From positions 1 to 64,000 of the forward strand of contig NZ_CAMQSF010000001.1 in NCBI RefSeq assembly GCF_947036865.1: a stretch of DNA of 64,000 nucleotides. The letters run 5' to 3'. Position 1 is the stretch's first letter, and every line of letters starts with the position of its first letter. The notes beneath the pieces are model-generated. The model was not told the DNA's origin, made no database searches, and saw only the letters and a program-made list of their open reading frames with translations. The position numbers and the translations under genes are program-made. Shown here piece after piece: positions 1 through 8,755 of this stretch. The DNA comes from an uncultured Caulobacter sp. GTDB lineage: Bacteria > Pseudomonadota > Alphaproteobacteria > Caulobacterales > Caulobacteraceae.

Positions 1-1
1 C

Positions 2-2371
2 GAGGGCGAGGCGACCGCCGCGCCGGGCGGCGCGCCGCTGGCGGCCAAGGCCGGGCTGATCGCGGGGCGGGTCGAGGCCAATCTCGCGGCCCAGCGCGCG
101 GGCCTGTCGGCCGCCGCCGACCTTCTGAAGCGCGATCCGGGCGCGACCATGGACGCGGCCGAGACCGCCCTGCGGGCCGCCGGCGGCGAGGCCGCGGCCG
201 TCGCGATCGTCGGGGCCAGCGGCACGATCGCCGTGGCGGGCCGCGACGACGCCGCAGACTGGAAGGCCGCCGCCCAAGCCGCCGCCGGTTCGGGTCGCAG
301 CACGTGGACGGGTTCGGTCGGCGAGACCGGCCGGCTCTACCTCGCCACCGCCGTGACGCTGGACCATGCCCGCGCGTTCGTGATCGCGAGCGGCGACGCC
401 TCGCGCCTGATCGCCGAGCCCGAAAAAGGCGACAGCGGCGCGCTGGCCCTGCCCGACGGCAAGCTGATCGCGGCGCGGGGCCGGGCGGGCCCAGGCGCCG
501 GCGGCCTTCGCGAGGCTTTCGCCCTGTCGCCGGACGATGTCGGCGACGGCCCCATGGCCTTGCGCGGCCAAGCCGCCGATGGAGCGGCGCTGGACGTCGC
601 CGTGCGGCCCGTTTCGGAAGGGGCGCTGCTGGTCCTGGCCGCCGCGCCGGCGCACACGGTCGCCAATCTCGACCGCCAGATGATGGAAGGCGCGTTCAGC
701 TTGCTGGCCCCTCTGGCGGTCGGCATCGCCCTGGCGCTGCTTCTGATGGTCCAGAGCCGCAAGGCCGAGGTCGCCCACCGGGAATTCGTCGACAGCGAGC
801 AGCGCTTCCGCCTCGCCGTCGAGGCGGCCCGCTGCGGCATCTGGGAATGGGACCTGAACGCGGACCAGGTCTATCTCTCCGACGTCACCGGCGTGATGTT
901 CGGCTGGGGCGGCGGCGGCGTCGTGTCGGGTCAGGACCTCCTGGAGCGCATTTCGATCGACCATCGCGAGCGGGTGCGCCAGGCGCTGGCCAACGCGGCG
1001 ATGTACGGCGCGTTCGACGTTTCGTTCCGGGTTCCCGCCTCCCAGCAGGGCGCGCGCTCGCTATGGATCGACGCGCGCGGCCAAGGCTTCGGCAAGCCCG
1101 GCGCCGACGGCTTCGTCCGCATCATCGGCGTGGCGCTGGACGTCACCGAGGAGCGGCTGGCCCAGGCCCGCGCCCAGGCGGCCGAAAACCGTTTGCGCGA
1201 CGCCATCGAGAGCGTGTCGGAAGCCTTCGTCCTCTGGGACCGCCAGGGACGCCTGCTGATGTGCAACCGCAACTATCGCAGCGTCTTCTCGCTGGAGCCG
1301 AAACTGCTCAAGCCCGGGGCCTCGCGCGCCGAGGTCAACCGTTTCGCGGCCCTGGCCATCAAGCACGAGCACCCCGCCCCGGACGGAGCCCGCGGCGTGC
1401 GCGAGGCCGAGATGATGGACGGCCGCTGGATCCAGATCAGCGAGCGCCGGACGGCCGAGGGCGGTCTCGTCATGACCGCCGCCGACATCACCGCGATCAA
1501 GAACCAGGAAGAGGCCCGCCGCCTGAACGAGGAGCAGCTGCAGAAGGCCGTCACCGGCCTGGAGCGCAGCCAGGAGCAGCTGGCCGAGCTGGCCCGCAAG
1601 TACGAGACCGAGAAGGTCAAGGCCGAGAGCGCCAACAAGGCCAAGAGCGAGTTCCTGGCCAACATGTCCCACGAGCTGCGCACGCCGTTGAACGCCATCA
1701 ACGGCTTCTCCGAGATCATGATGAACGAGATGTTCGGGCCGCTCGGGGACGCGCGCTACAAGGGCTACAGCCAGGACATCCACTCGTCGGGCCAGCACCT
1801 GCTGGCGCTGATCAACGACATCCTCGACATGTCGAAGATCGAGGCCGGCAAGATGAACCTGAAGTTCGAGCCGATGCACCTGGAGGACGTCGCCGAGGAC
1901 GCGGTGCGCCTGGTGCGCAATCGCGCCGAGACGGCCGGTCTGAAGCTCGATATCGACTTCCCGCCCCTGCCCGAGATCGAAGCCGACTACCGCGCGATCA
2001 AGCAGGTGCTGTTGAACCTGCTGTCCAACGCGATCAAGTTCACGCCGCGCGCCGGCAACGTCACCGTGCGCGCCGAGGTCCGGCGCGATCCGTTCGGGGA
2101 CATGGTCAAGGTGTCGGTCATCGACACCGGCATCGGCATCGCCAAGGAAGACCTCGCACGCCTGGCCAAGCCCTTCGAGCAGGTCGAGAGCCAGTTCTCC
2201 AAGACCACCCAAGGCACGGGCCTGGGCCTGGCCCTGACCAAGTCGCTGATCACCATGCACGACGGCGTGCTGGAGATGCACTCCACCCCTGGCGAGGGCA
2301 CCGTGGTGAGCTTCACCCTGCCCGTCCGGCAGAGCCAGCAAAAGTCGACCCGGGACTTCGTGGCCGCCTGA
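2..2371 (+). CDS. pleC: PleC sensor histidine kinase/phosphatase (5' end outside window)
   Basis: The frame is open from the first bases, so the N-terminus lies upstream. Visible, in order: a periplasmic sensor part, a membrane segment near 690-755, two PAS domains (about 810-1170 and 1190-1500), a linker coiled coil, HisKA with the acceptor His in SHELRTPLNAI (codon 1670-1672), and a HATPase domain with N box (NLLSNAIKFT), DTGIGI and GTGLGLAL. There are 789 visible residues with His at visible residue 557. If 53 residues are missing, this gives His610 of 842, which is C. crescentus PleC. PleC controls the phosphorylation state of DivK and PleD, and with it polar development, stalk and pili formation and cell-cycle asymmetry. 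The identity rests on this numbering and on the domain order. Confidence 0.93.
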   Translation, partial: EGEATAAPGGAPLAAKAGLIAGRVEANLAAQRAGLSAAADLLKRDPGATMDAAETALRAAGGEAAAVAIVGASGTIAVAGRDDAADWKAAAQAAAGSGRSTWTGSVGETGRLYLATAVTLDHARAFVIASGDASRLIAEPEKGDSGALALPDGKLIAARGRAGPGAGGLREAFALSPDDVGDGPMALRGQAADGAALDVAVRPVSEGALLVLAAAPAHTVANLDRQMMEGAFSLLAPLAVGIALALLLMVQSRKAEVAHREFVDSEQRFRLAVEAARCGIWEWDLNADQVYLSDVTGVMFGWGGGGVVSGQDLLERISIDHRERVRQALANAAMYGAFDVSFRVPASQQGARSLWIDARGQGFGKPGADGFVRIIGVALDVTEERLAQARAQAAENRLRDAIESVSEAFVLWDRQGRLLMCNRNYRSVFSLEPKLLKPGASRAEVNRFAALAIKHEHPAPDGARGVREAEMMDGRWIQISERRTAEGGLVMTAADITAIKNQEEARRLNEEQLQKAVTGLERSQEQLAELARKYETEKVKAESANKAKSEFLANMSHELRTPLNAINGFSEIMMNEMFGPLGDARYKGYSQDIHSSGQHLLALINDILDMSKIEAGKMNLKFEPMHLEDVAEDAVRLVRNRAETAGLKLDIDFPPLPEIEADYRAIKQVLLNLLSNAIKFTPRAGNVTVRAEVRRDPFGDMVKVSVIDTGIGIAKEDLARLAKPFEQVESQFSKTTQGTGLGLALTKSLITMHDGVLEMHSTPGEGTVVSFTLPVRQSQQKSTRDFVAA

Positions 2372-2539
2372 CCCGCGCGGGCTTGCGGCCCAATCTAAAT
2401 TTTCTGAAATATTACTTGTTTTTCATAGACTTAATTCGACGTCATGAAGCACTCGTAACGGGTTTTCGCGTCGGCTTGGACCTACACACCCTCTGGCCGG
2501 ATCGCCGTCGCGACCGGCTCGGACAAGAGGGATCGGACC

Positions 2540-2890
2540 ATGAGCAAGATCGTCAACCGCGTCGCCGCCATCGCCGCCCTGGCCCTGGCCGCCACGCCCA
2601 TCGTAGGCCTGGCCTCGGCGCACGCCGCCGAACGCGCCGAGCCGGTCGCCCGGATCGCCGTGGGCGACCTCACCCTGTCGAACCCGGCCGACGCCCAGGA
2701 GTTCGCGCGCCGCGTCCATCGGGCCGGTCTCCGGGCCTGTCAGGACGAGGCCGGGCTGAGGGGAATGTCCCTGCGGGCCTGCCAGATGGATTTCCGCGAG
2801 GACGTTCGCGACGCCATGACCACGCGCCAAGTCACCGACCTGGCGCTGGCCAAGCGCGCCGGCGCCAAGGTGGAAATGGCGCTGCGCTGA
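2540..2890 (+). CDS. UrcA family secreted protein
   Basis: This 116-residue protein has a Sec signal peptide (residues 1 to about 29, ending ASAHAA). A short domain follows with the UrcA-like pattern: VGDLTLSNPADAQEFARRVH, then two cysteines (67 and 81) that could form a disulfide. UrcA proteins are small periplasmic proteins of unknown function that are frequent in Caulobacterales and sphingomonads. It starts 168 bp after pleC, behind an unusually AT-rich stretch (about 2390-2460) that probably contains its promoter, so it is likely transcribed separately. It is convergent with the Nudix gene, with no bases between the two stops. The family call is moderately sure; the function is unknown. 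Confidence 0.75.
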   Translation: MSKIVNRVAAIAALALAATPIVGLASAHAAERAEPVARIAVGDLTLSNPADAQEFARRVHRAGLRACQDEAGLRGMSLRACQMDFREDVRDAMTTRQVTDLALAKRAGAKVEMALR

Positions 2891-3337
2891 CTAACCCCGC
2901 CGCATCCACGCCGCGACGGCCCACGCGTGGGCGTCGTGGCGAAGGGCGACCACCGCGTCGCGCGGGTCCAGCCAGACCAGCCGGTGATCGTCCTCGATCT
3001 TGAGCGACGGGTTCTCGCCGAGGACCTTCACGACATAGACGCCGCCGAAGTTCCGCACCGGCTGGCCGTCGGACTTCAGGAACGGCTGCGACACCGTCTC
3101 GACCAGGGCGCCGGTCTCGACGACGAGGCCGGTCTCCTCGCCGAACTCGCGGACCACCGCCTGGGCCTCGGTTTCATCGCCATCCACCGCCCCGCCGGGC
3201 AGGTCGAAATAGGGCGGCTTGCCAGGCTTGCTGACCTCGGCCAGGGCGATCTGGCCCAGCGCGTTCTCGGCGATGCCGAAGGCGGCGGCGCGGTCTTTGT
3301 AGGTCAGGCCCGCGACGGGCGCGCCGAACGCCAGCAT
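2891..3337 (-). CDS. Nudix hydrolase
   Basis: This 148-residue protein contains a complete Nudix box at residues 49-71: G, five residues, E, seven residues, REFGEETGL. That box binds the divalent metal and hydrolyses nucleoside diphosphates linked to another group. The PGG just before it and the ETEAQAVVREFGEETG core resemble ADP-ribose or sugar-nucleotide pyrophosphatases, but the substrate cannot be told from sequence. The start is ATG 3335-3337, only 2 bp after the stop of the S1/P1 nuclease gene, so the two are probably cotranscribed. An in-frame extension upstream exists but has no family similarity and overlaps the nuclease. Confidence 0.88.
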   Translation of the reverse strand: MLAFGAPVAGLTYKDRAAAFGIAENALGQIALAEVSKPGKPPYFDLPGGAVDGDETEAQAVVREFGEETGLVVETGALVETVSQPFLKSDGQPVRNFGGVYVVKVLGENPSLKIEDDHRLVWLDPRDAVVALRHDAHAWAVAAWMRRG

Positions 3338-3339
3338 GC

Positions 3340-4368
3340 CTAGTCCTTGCCGTAGAGATCGAGCCACGGATCGGCCTTGCCGGACTCCACGTCCGCCACG
3401 CTGATCTCGGGGCGATAGCCGATCACGCCCTTGGCGCTGGCGGTCCAGGCGTCGGTGACGAGGTCGCGCAAGGCGGCCGCCCCGGCGGCCAGACGCGCCT
3501 GCACGAAGGTCTTGGCGCGCGGGTCGGTCTCGACCATGCCGCCGGCCTTTTCCAGCTGATAGAGCGGCTCGACCTGTTTCCAGGTCTCGGTCAGATAGCC
3601 GACGACCCGGGTCTCGACCGAGCAGTCGCAGGCCTTGTAGGCCGGCACCAGCGCCTGGATCGCCTTCTCGTCGCCCAGGGCCTTGGCCAGCGGCCCCTCG
3701 AACGCGCCGTGCGTCTGGCGCGACTGGGTGTAGCCGTTCGGGTTCGGATAGTCGCCCCAACCGTTGTAGTGGACGCTCATGTGCAGGGGCTGGCTGCCAT
3801 CGCCGACATAGTGGGCCCAGACCCCGATGTCGCGGATCAGCAGCTCCTGCCGGCGCTTCAGGTCGGCCTTGTAATAGGCCAGATGCGTCGGGTCCTTCTC
3901 GACCTTGATCGCCGCCGTCAGGATTCGCCAGTAGGTGAAGTCCTTCACCAGCTGCTGATAGCCGTCGATGATCGCGTAGGGCAGATAGCCCGCCTTCCAG
4001 CTGTCGACGCCGACGGCCTGCAGGGCCTTCTCGTAGTCGGCGCGGGTCGGCGGCAGAGTCGCCACCGCGAAGGCCGGGCCGCCCAGCATCTTGCCCTGAT
4101 CGTCCAGGTCCAGGAAGTGCGCCGCGTCGCGGTCGGTGTCATGGATCTTGCCGGAGTTCTTCCAGCGATCGGGCTCGCGCGCATATTCGCCGATGGCGGC
4201 GATGGCGTCCGGAGCGCGCAGGAAGGCCGGCAGGTCGGCCGACAGGCTGGCGGCGCCGACGACGCCCACCGTGCGGTGGCCCGAAGCGCCCCAGGCGAAG
4301 GCCGAGGCGGCCGGCGCCGACAACGCGGCGGCGAGAACGAGAACTTTCAGGCTGGACGACAGACGCAA
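3340..4368 (-). CDS. S1/P1-type zinc nuclease, secreted
   Basis: This 342-residue protein has a signal peptide (residues 1-25) that should be cut before Trp26, giving the mature N-terminus WGASGHR. In S1/P1 nucleases the N-terminal Trp amine is itself a zinc ligand. Further ligands are visible in the early HFLDL segment and in the later HYVGDGSQPLHMSVHYNG stretch. The family consists of periplasmic or secreted single-strand nucleases and 3'-nucleotidases dependent on three zinc ions. The partner Nudix gene follows at once, so the pair may serve nucleotide scavenging or cleanup; that link is inference. A phospholipase C-like activity is the alternative within the same fold. Confidence 0.85.
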   Translation of the reverse strand: MRLSSSLKVLVLAAALSAPAASAFAWGASGHRTVGVVGAASLSADLPAFLRAPDAIAAIGEYAREPDRWKNSGKIHDTDRDAAHFLDLDDQGKMLGGPAFAVATLPPTRADYEKALQAVGVDSWKAGYLPYAIIDGYQQLVKDFTYWRILTAAIKVEKDPTHLAYYKADLKRRQELLIRDIGVWAHYVGDGSQPLHMSVHYNGWGDYPNPNGYTQSRQTHGAFEGPLAKALGDEKAIQALVPAYKACDCSVETRVVGYLTETWKQVEPLYQLEKAGGMVETDPRAKTFVQARLAAGAAALRDLVTDAWTASAKGVIGYRPEISVADVESGKADPWLDLYGKD

Positions 4369-4384
4369 GGCAAGCTCCGAGAGA

Positions 4385-4972
4385 TCAAACGACGCCGAGC
4401 GCGGCTTCCACCCGCCCGACCCAGGCCTTCACGGCCGGATAGAGCGCCAGGTCGAACCCGCCTTCGTGCGCCACGCGGGTGTAGGCCACCAGGGCGACAT
4501 CCGCCAGGGTCAGGCGGTCGCCGACCAGAAACGGCGATTGTTGCGCCTGTGTTTCCAGGCGCGCCAGGGCGGCGTTCCCGCGCTCGACCAGCTTCGGCTC
4601 GAGGGTTTCGGCCGGCTTGCCCAGATAGAGCACCTGGAAGCGGGCCACCGCGATATAGGGCTCGTGGCTGTACTGCTCCCAGAACAGCCACTCGTACATC
4701 CGGGCCCGGTCGTAGGCGTCCGCGGGGATCAGCTCCGAGCCCTCGGCCAGATGCAGCATGATCGCGTTGGACTGGGCCAGCGGCCGGCCATCCCCGAAGA
4801 CAACGAGAGGAACCTGTCCAGCCGGGTTCAAGGCCAGGAATTCCGGCGTGCGGGTCTCGGCGGTCAGGACGCTGGTCTCGGTCCAGTCGAACGGCCGGCC
4901 AAGGTGCTGGGCCACCCATTTCACCTTCAGGCAATTGCCCGAAATCGAGTCGCCGTAAACTCGCAACGTCAT
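4385..4972 (-). CDS. Glutathione S-transferase family protein
   Basis: This 195-residue protein has a thioredoxin-like N-terminal domain (LRVYGDSISGNCLKVKWVAQ, with NPAGQVPLV as the cis-Pro loop and QSNAIMLHLA as the Ser-binding turn). An all-helical C-terminal domain follows, with the N-capping motif FLVGDRLTLADVALVAY. ATG 4970-4972 is chosen because a strong Shine-Dalgarno (GGGAGGA) lies just upstream; a start 81 bp earlier adds only a low-complexity leader. The gene is separated by 16 bp from the start of the downstream nuclease, which suggests an operon of GST, nuclease and Nudix. The conjugation substrate is unknown. Confidence 0.88.
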   Translation of the reverse strand: MTLRVYGDSISGNCLKVKWVAQHLGRPFDWTETSVLTAETRTPEFLALNPAGQVPLVVFGDGRPLAQSNAIMLHLAEGSELIPADAYDRARMYEWLFWEQYSHEPYIAVARFQVLYLGKPAETLEPKLVERGNAALARLETQAQQSPFLVGDRLTLADVALVAYTRVAHEGGFDLALYPAVKAWVGRVEAALGVV

Positions 4973-5172
4973 CGACGGTTCCTCCCGCGAAGCGCTCTGG
5001 CCGAAAAAACCGGCGCCGAAAAGCCCAGCTCCAAGCGCCTGATTCCGCGCCATTTTCCCATGAGTCGCGGAAAGCTTGCCCGGCGCGGATCGACTCCCGG
5101 GGTTGTCACGCGCCTGTGATGGGCCTATCCAGACCGCCGCCCGACAGATACGCCGATAAGAGGACCCCCTCG

Positions 5173-5697
5173 ATGCGACGCAAGCTCGCCGGAATTTTGG
5201 CCACCGCGGTCATCTCCGCGTTCGCCGCTCCCGCCCTGGCCCACGCCGACACCGGCTCGGACTCCGCGCCCGCCGCGACCAGCCGTCAGGACCCGCTGGG
5301 CGACCTGATCACCTCGGCCTTGAGCGGCGGCGCCCTGCCCGGCTCGGTCGAGTTCCGCATGAAGGCGACGCTCTATCACGCCGGCGCCAAGGGCATCCGC
5401 GCGTTCGACTCGCTGGGCTGCAAGGTCGCGGCGATGCGCACCGTGGCGGTCGATCCCAGGATCATCCCGCGCCGCACCGTGATCTTCATCAAGGAAACCG
5501 TCGGCTTGCCCATGCCCGACGGCAGCAAGCACGACGGCTACTGGTACGCCTCGGACATCGGCGGCGCGATCAAGGGCCTGAAGCTCGATCTGTTCAGCGG
5601 CTTCGGCGCCGGCTCGATGCGCGCCCTCGGCGGCCTCGACCTCTCCAGCCTGTCGGTCAGCAAGGTCGGCGAGTTCAAGGGCTGCCCGCCGCAATAG
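5173..5697 (+). CDS. Secreted 3D-domain protein
   Basis: This 174-residue protein has a signal peptide (MRRKLAGILATAV to ALAHA) followed by a low-complexity spacer. A 3D domain follows, named for three conserved aspartates: TVAVDPRIIPRRT, then YASDIGGAIKGLKLDLF. The same double-psi beta-barrel core is found in MltA lytic transglycosylases and in Gram-positive resuscitation factors, so a role in peptidoglycan turnover is plausible, but there is no MltA domain here. ATG 5173 is preferred over a start at 5116 because only the former begins with a proper signal peptide. It is transcribed alone, and a palindromic repeat pair follows it. Confidence 0.8.
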   Translation: MRRKLAGILATAVISAFAAPALAHADTGSDSAPAATSRQDPLGDLITSALSGGALPGSVEFRMKATLYHAGAKGIRAFDSLGCKVAAMRTVAVDPRIIPRRTVIFIKETVGLPMPDGSKHDGYWYASDIGGAIKGLKLDLFSGFGAGSMRALGGLDLSSLSVSKVGEFKGCPPQ

Positions 5698-5715
5698 GAT
5701 CTTGATATCCGCCCA

Positions 5716-5809
5716 TCCCCGCGAAAACGGGGACCCAAGCTGACGTGAAGCTTTGGCGAGGGCTGGAATTCATCTCCAAACTCCGCTTGGATCCCCGCTT
5801 TCGCGGGGA
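5716..5809. repeat. Inverted pair of REP-like palindromes
   Basis: Two 25-bp copies lie in opposite orientation at 5716-5740 and 5785-5809. Each is itself a hairpin of the form CCCCGCGAAAGCGGGG with a GAAA loop, followed by a GGA(C/T)CCAAGC flank. The first copy has one base change in the stem. The unit recurs inside the end of cobA at 11287-11355. Such pairs behave like BIME/REP units: dispersed, intergenic and able to fold into a long cruciform. Here it separates the 3D-domain gene from the acylase gene. Confidence 0.85.
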
Positions 5810-5830
5810 AGAGCGGTTTTGGGGGCGACC

Positions 5831-7987
5831 ATGCATAAGTTGACAATGGCTCTGGTGGCGACGGCCCTCCTCGCGAGCGCTCCCGCCCACGCCGACGATT
5901 TATCTCGGCTCAAGGCCCGCGCGGCCGCTGTCTCGATCACCCGCGACGACTGGGGCATCGCCCATATCCACGGCAAGACCGACGCCGACGCCGTGTTCGG
6001 CATGGCCTACGCCCAGGCCGAGGATGACTTCAACCGCGTCGAGACCAACTTCGTCACCGCGCTGGGCCGCACCGCCGAGGCCGAGGGCGAGAAGGCGATC
6101 TGGGCCGACCTGCGCCAGAAGCTGTTCATCGACCCGGCCGTCCTGAAGGCCGACTACGCCAAGAGCCCGGCCTGGCTGAAGGCGCTGATGAACGGCTGGG
6201 CCGATGGCCTGAACTTCTATCTGGCGACCCATCCGAGCGTGAAGCCGAAGGTCATCACGCACTTCGAACCGTGGATGGCTTTGAGCTTCTCCGAAGGCAG
6301 CATCGGCGGCGACATCGAGAGAGTGGCCCTGACCCAGCTGGAGGCCTTCTACGGATCGCGCCAACTGGCCATGACCGCCGACGAGAAGGGCCTGCTGTTC
6401 AAGGAGCCGAAGGGCTCGAACGGCATCGCCATCGCGCCGAAGAACACGCTGGAGGGCCACGCCCTGCTGCTGATCAACCCTCACACCAGCTTCTTCTTCC
6501 GCTCGGAAATGCAGGTGTCGTCGGACCAGGGGCTGAACGCCTATGGCGCCACGACCTGGGGCCAGTTCTTCATCTATCAGGGCTTCAACGCCCACGCCGG
6601 CTGGATGCACACCTCCAGCGGCGTCGACGTGGTCGACGAGTTCGCCGAGACCATCGTCGAGAAGGACGGCCAGCGGTTCTACAAATACGGCTCAGAACTG
6701 CGGCCGCTGAAGAGCGAGGTGATCACCGTCCCCTATCGCGCCGCCGACGGCTCGATGGCGGAGAAGCGCTTCACCGTCTTCAAGACCCACCATGGCCCCA
6801 TCGTGCGCGAGGCGGACGGCAAGTGGATCGCCGTGGCCCTGATGAACAAGCCGATGGCGGCGCTGCAGCAGTCGTTCCTGCGCACCAAGGCCACCGATCT
6901 GAAGAGCTTCATGAAGGTCGCCGAGCTGAAGGCCAATTCGTCGAACAACACCCTGTTCGCCGACAGCAAGGGCGAGATCGCCTATCTGCACCCGCAGTTC
7001 ATCCCGATCCGCGACGACCGCTTCGACTACACCAGGCCGGTCGACGGCGCCGATCCCGCCACCGACTGGAAGGGCCTGACGCCGCTGGACAAGGCCCCGC
7101 GCGTGGTCAGCCCGCCGAACGGCTGGGTCTATAACAGCAACAACTGGCCGTGGACGGCGGCGGGGCCCTACAGCCCCAAGAAGGCGGACTATCCGAGGTA
7201 CATGGACCAGGCTGGCGAAAGCCCGCGCGGCCTGCACGGCCCCATGGTGCTGAAGGACCGCAAGGACTTCACCCTGGGCGGCCTGATCGCGGCGGCCTAC
7301 GACCCGTATCTGCCGGCCTTCGCGCGGCTCATCCCGACGCTGGTCGCCGCCTATGACGCCGCGCCCGATCCGAAGCTGGCCGAGCAGGTCGCGGCGCTGA
7401 AGGCCTGGGATTGCAGATGGTCGGCCCGCTCGACCGAGACGTCCCTGGCCGTGTTCTGGGGCGAGGCGATGTGGGCCAAGGCCGCCCCGGCCGCCAAGGC
7501 CGCGGGCATGAACGTCTACGACTACATGGCCGATCGCCTGAGCCCCGCCGACAAGCTGGCCGCCCTGGTCGAGGCCTCCGAGCGCCTGACCGCCGACTTC
7601 GGATCGTGGAAGACGCCGTGGGGCGAGATCAACCGCTTCCAGCGCAACGACGGTTCGATCGTCCAGACCTTCGACGACAACAAGCCCAGCATCCCGGTGC
7701 CGTTCACCTCGGCCCAGTGGGGGTCGCTGGCCTCGTTCGGGGCCAAGCGCTATCCGGGCACGAAGCGCTACTACGGCACGTCGGGCAACAGCTTCGTCGC
7801 CGTCGTGCAGTTCGGCGACAAGGTCCGCGCCCGCGCCGTGACGGCCGGCGGCGAGAGCGGCGATCCCACCTCGCCGCACTTCAACGACCAGGCGCTGCGC
7901 TACAGCCTGGGGACCCTGCGGGATGTCTATTTCTATCCCGAGGACGTGAAGAAGCACGCGGTGAAGACGTACCGGCCGGGACAGTAA
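5831..7987 (+). CDS. Penicillin acylase family (N-terminal nucleophile) hydrolase
   Basis: This 718-residue protein has a Sec signal peptide (MHKLTMALVATALL to APAHA). The Ntn-hydrolase layout of alpha chain, spacer and beta chain follows. Self-cleavage should expose Ser196 in the KGSNGIAIAP motif, the new N-terminal nucleophile of the beta chain. Downstream INPHTSFF, the HAGWMHTSS block and the late YYGTSGNSFVAVVQFG block are typical of the family. Members hydrolyse amide bonds in penicillins, aculeacin or acyl-homoserine lactones; the acyl preference cannot be read here. ATG 5831 lies 21 bp after the REP pair. A GC-rich hairpin at 7991-8013 follows the stop. Confidence 0.88.
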   Translation: MHKLTMALVATALLASAPAHADDLSRLKARAAAVSITRDDWGIAHIHGKTDADAVFGMAYAQAEDDFNRVETNFVTALGRTAEAEGEKAIWADLRQKLFIDPAVLKADYAKSPAWLKALMNGWADGLNFYLATHPSVKPKVITHFEPWMALSFSEGSIGGDIERVALTQLEAFYGSRQLAMTADEKGLLFKEPKGSNGIAIAPKNTLEGHALLLINPHTSFFFRSEMQVSSDQGLNAYGATTWGQFFIYQGFNAHAGWMHTSSGVDVVDEFAETIVEKDGQRFYKYGSELRPLKSEVITVPYRAADGSMAEKRFTVFKTHHGPIVREADGKWIAVALMNKPMAALQQSFLRTKATDLKSFMKVAELKANSSNNTLFADSKGEIAYLHPQFIPIRDDRFDYTRPVDGADPATDWKGLTPLDKAPRVVSPPNGWVYNSNNWPWTAAGPYSPKKADYPRYMDQAGESPRGLHGPMVLKDRKDFTLGGLIAAAYDPYLPAFARLIPTLVAAYDAAPDPKLAEQVAALKAWDCRWSARSTETSLAVFWGEAMWAKAAPAAKAAGMNVYDYMADRLSPADKLAALVEASERLTADFGSWKTPWGEINRFQRNDGSIVQTFDDNKPSIPVPFTSAQWGSLASFGAKRYPGTKRYYGTSGNSFVAVVQFGDKVRARAVTAGGESGDPTSPHFNDQALRYSLGTLRDVYFYPEDVKKHAVKTYRPGQ

Positions 7988-7990
7988 CCC

Positions 7991-8013
7991 CCTTCCCCCT
8001 TGATGGGGGAGGG
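7991..8013. terminator. Hairpin between convergent acylase and cysH
   Basis: A 9-bp stem (7991-7999 with 8005-8013, one G-T wobble) with a 5-base loop lies just after the acylase stop and before the cysH stop. There is no strong T-tract on either strand, so termination is plausible but not certain. Confidence 0.45.
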
Positions 8014-8020
8014 AAAAGGC

Positions 8021-8755
8021 TCAAATCCCCCCGCCGACGTTCGGCGCCGCGCCCGGCGCTCGCGCGACGTGGATGCCGCACTCGGTCTTCTCCTGACCCG
8101 CCCAGCGGCCCGCGCGGCCATCCTCCGACGGCTGGGTGCAGGGCCAGCAGCCGATCGAGGCGTAGCCCTGGGCCACCAGCGGGTGAGCCGGCAGCTGGTG
8201 CTCGGCGACATAGGCGTCGAGCTCGGCCTTGGCCCAGTTGGCCAGGGGGTTGAACTTGATCTTGCCGTCCGCCGCCTCGACGACCGGCAGCGACAGGCGA
8301 TCGCCGCCGTGGAAGCGCTTGCGGCCCGTGATCCAGGCGTCGAAGCCGCCCAGCGCGCGGTCCAGCGGCAGCACCTTGCGAATGTGACAGCAGCCGTCAA
8401 CGCTGGTGCGCCAGAGGTCGGACTTCGGGTCCTGGGTCGCCAGATCGGCGAAGGCGGGCCGCAGGTCGCGCACATCGGTCAGCCCGAAGCGCGCGGCCAG
8501 GGTCTTGCGATAGTCGAGCGTCTGGCCAAACAGCATGCCGGTGTCGAGGAACAGCACCGGGGTCGCCGGCGAGACCTGGGCGGCGAGGTGCAGCAACACG
8601 GCCGACTCCGCGCCGAAGGACGACACCAGCGCCAGCCGGTCGCCGAACTGGTCGCGCGCCGCGCGGAGCACGGTCGACGGATGGGCGTCGCGCAGTTCGG
8701 CGTCCAGCCGAGCCGCGAGGGCCGCGGCGTTCCCCCCGATCTGGTCGTAGGCCAT
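8021..8755 (-). CDS. cysH: Adenylyl-sulfate (APS) reductase CysH
   Basis: This 244-residue protein carries the cysteines of the iron-sulfur (plant/APS-type) branch: Cys122-Cys123 and Cys203/Cys206 (GCWPC), which hold a [4Fe-4S] cluster. It also has the catalytic Cys226 in KTECGIH. SSFGAE near residue 46 is the nucleotide-binding P-loop, and FLDTG is also typical. It reduces APS to sulfite with thioredoxin, feeding the sulfite reductase encoded two genes upstream. Its ATG overlaps the stop of the DUF934 gene by one base (ATGA-type junction), so translation is coupled. It is the last gene of the cys operon. No cysD/cysN lies in this window. Confidence 0.93.
   Translation of the reverse strand: MAYDQIGGNAAALAARLDAELRDAHPSTVLRAARDQFGDRLALVSSFGAESAVLLHLAAQVSPATPVLFLDTGMLFGQTLDYRKTLAARFGLTDVRDLRPAFADLATQDPKSDLWRTSVDGCCHIRKVLPLDRALGGFDAWITGRKRFHGGDRLSLPVVEAADGKIKFNPLANWAKAELDAYVAEHQLPAHPLVAQGYASIGCWPCTQPSEDGRAGRWAGQEKTECGIHVARAPGAAPNVGGGI

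Noticed and set aside
3338-3760. Longer N-terminus for the Nudix protein
   Set aside because: The extra 141 residues lie in another frame of the nuclease gene, are low-complexity, and are absent from Nudix proteins.
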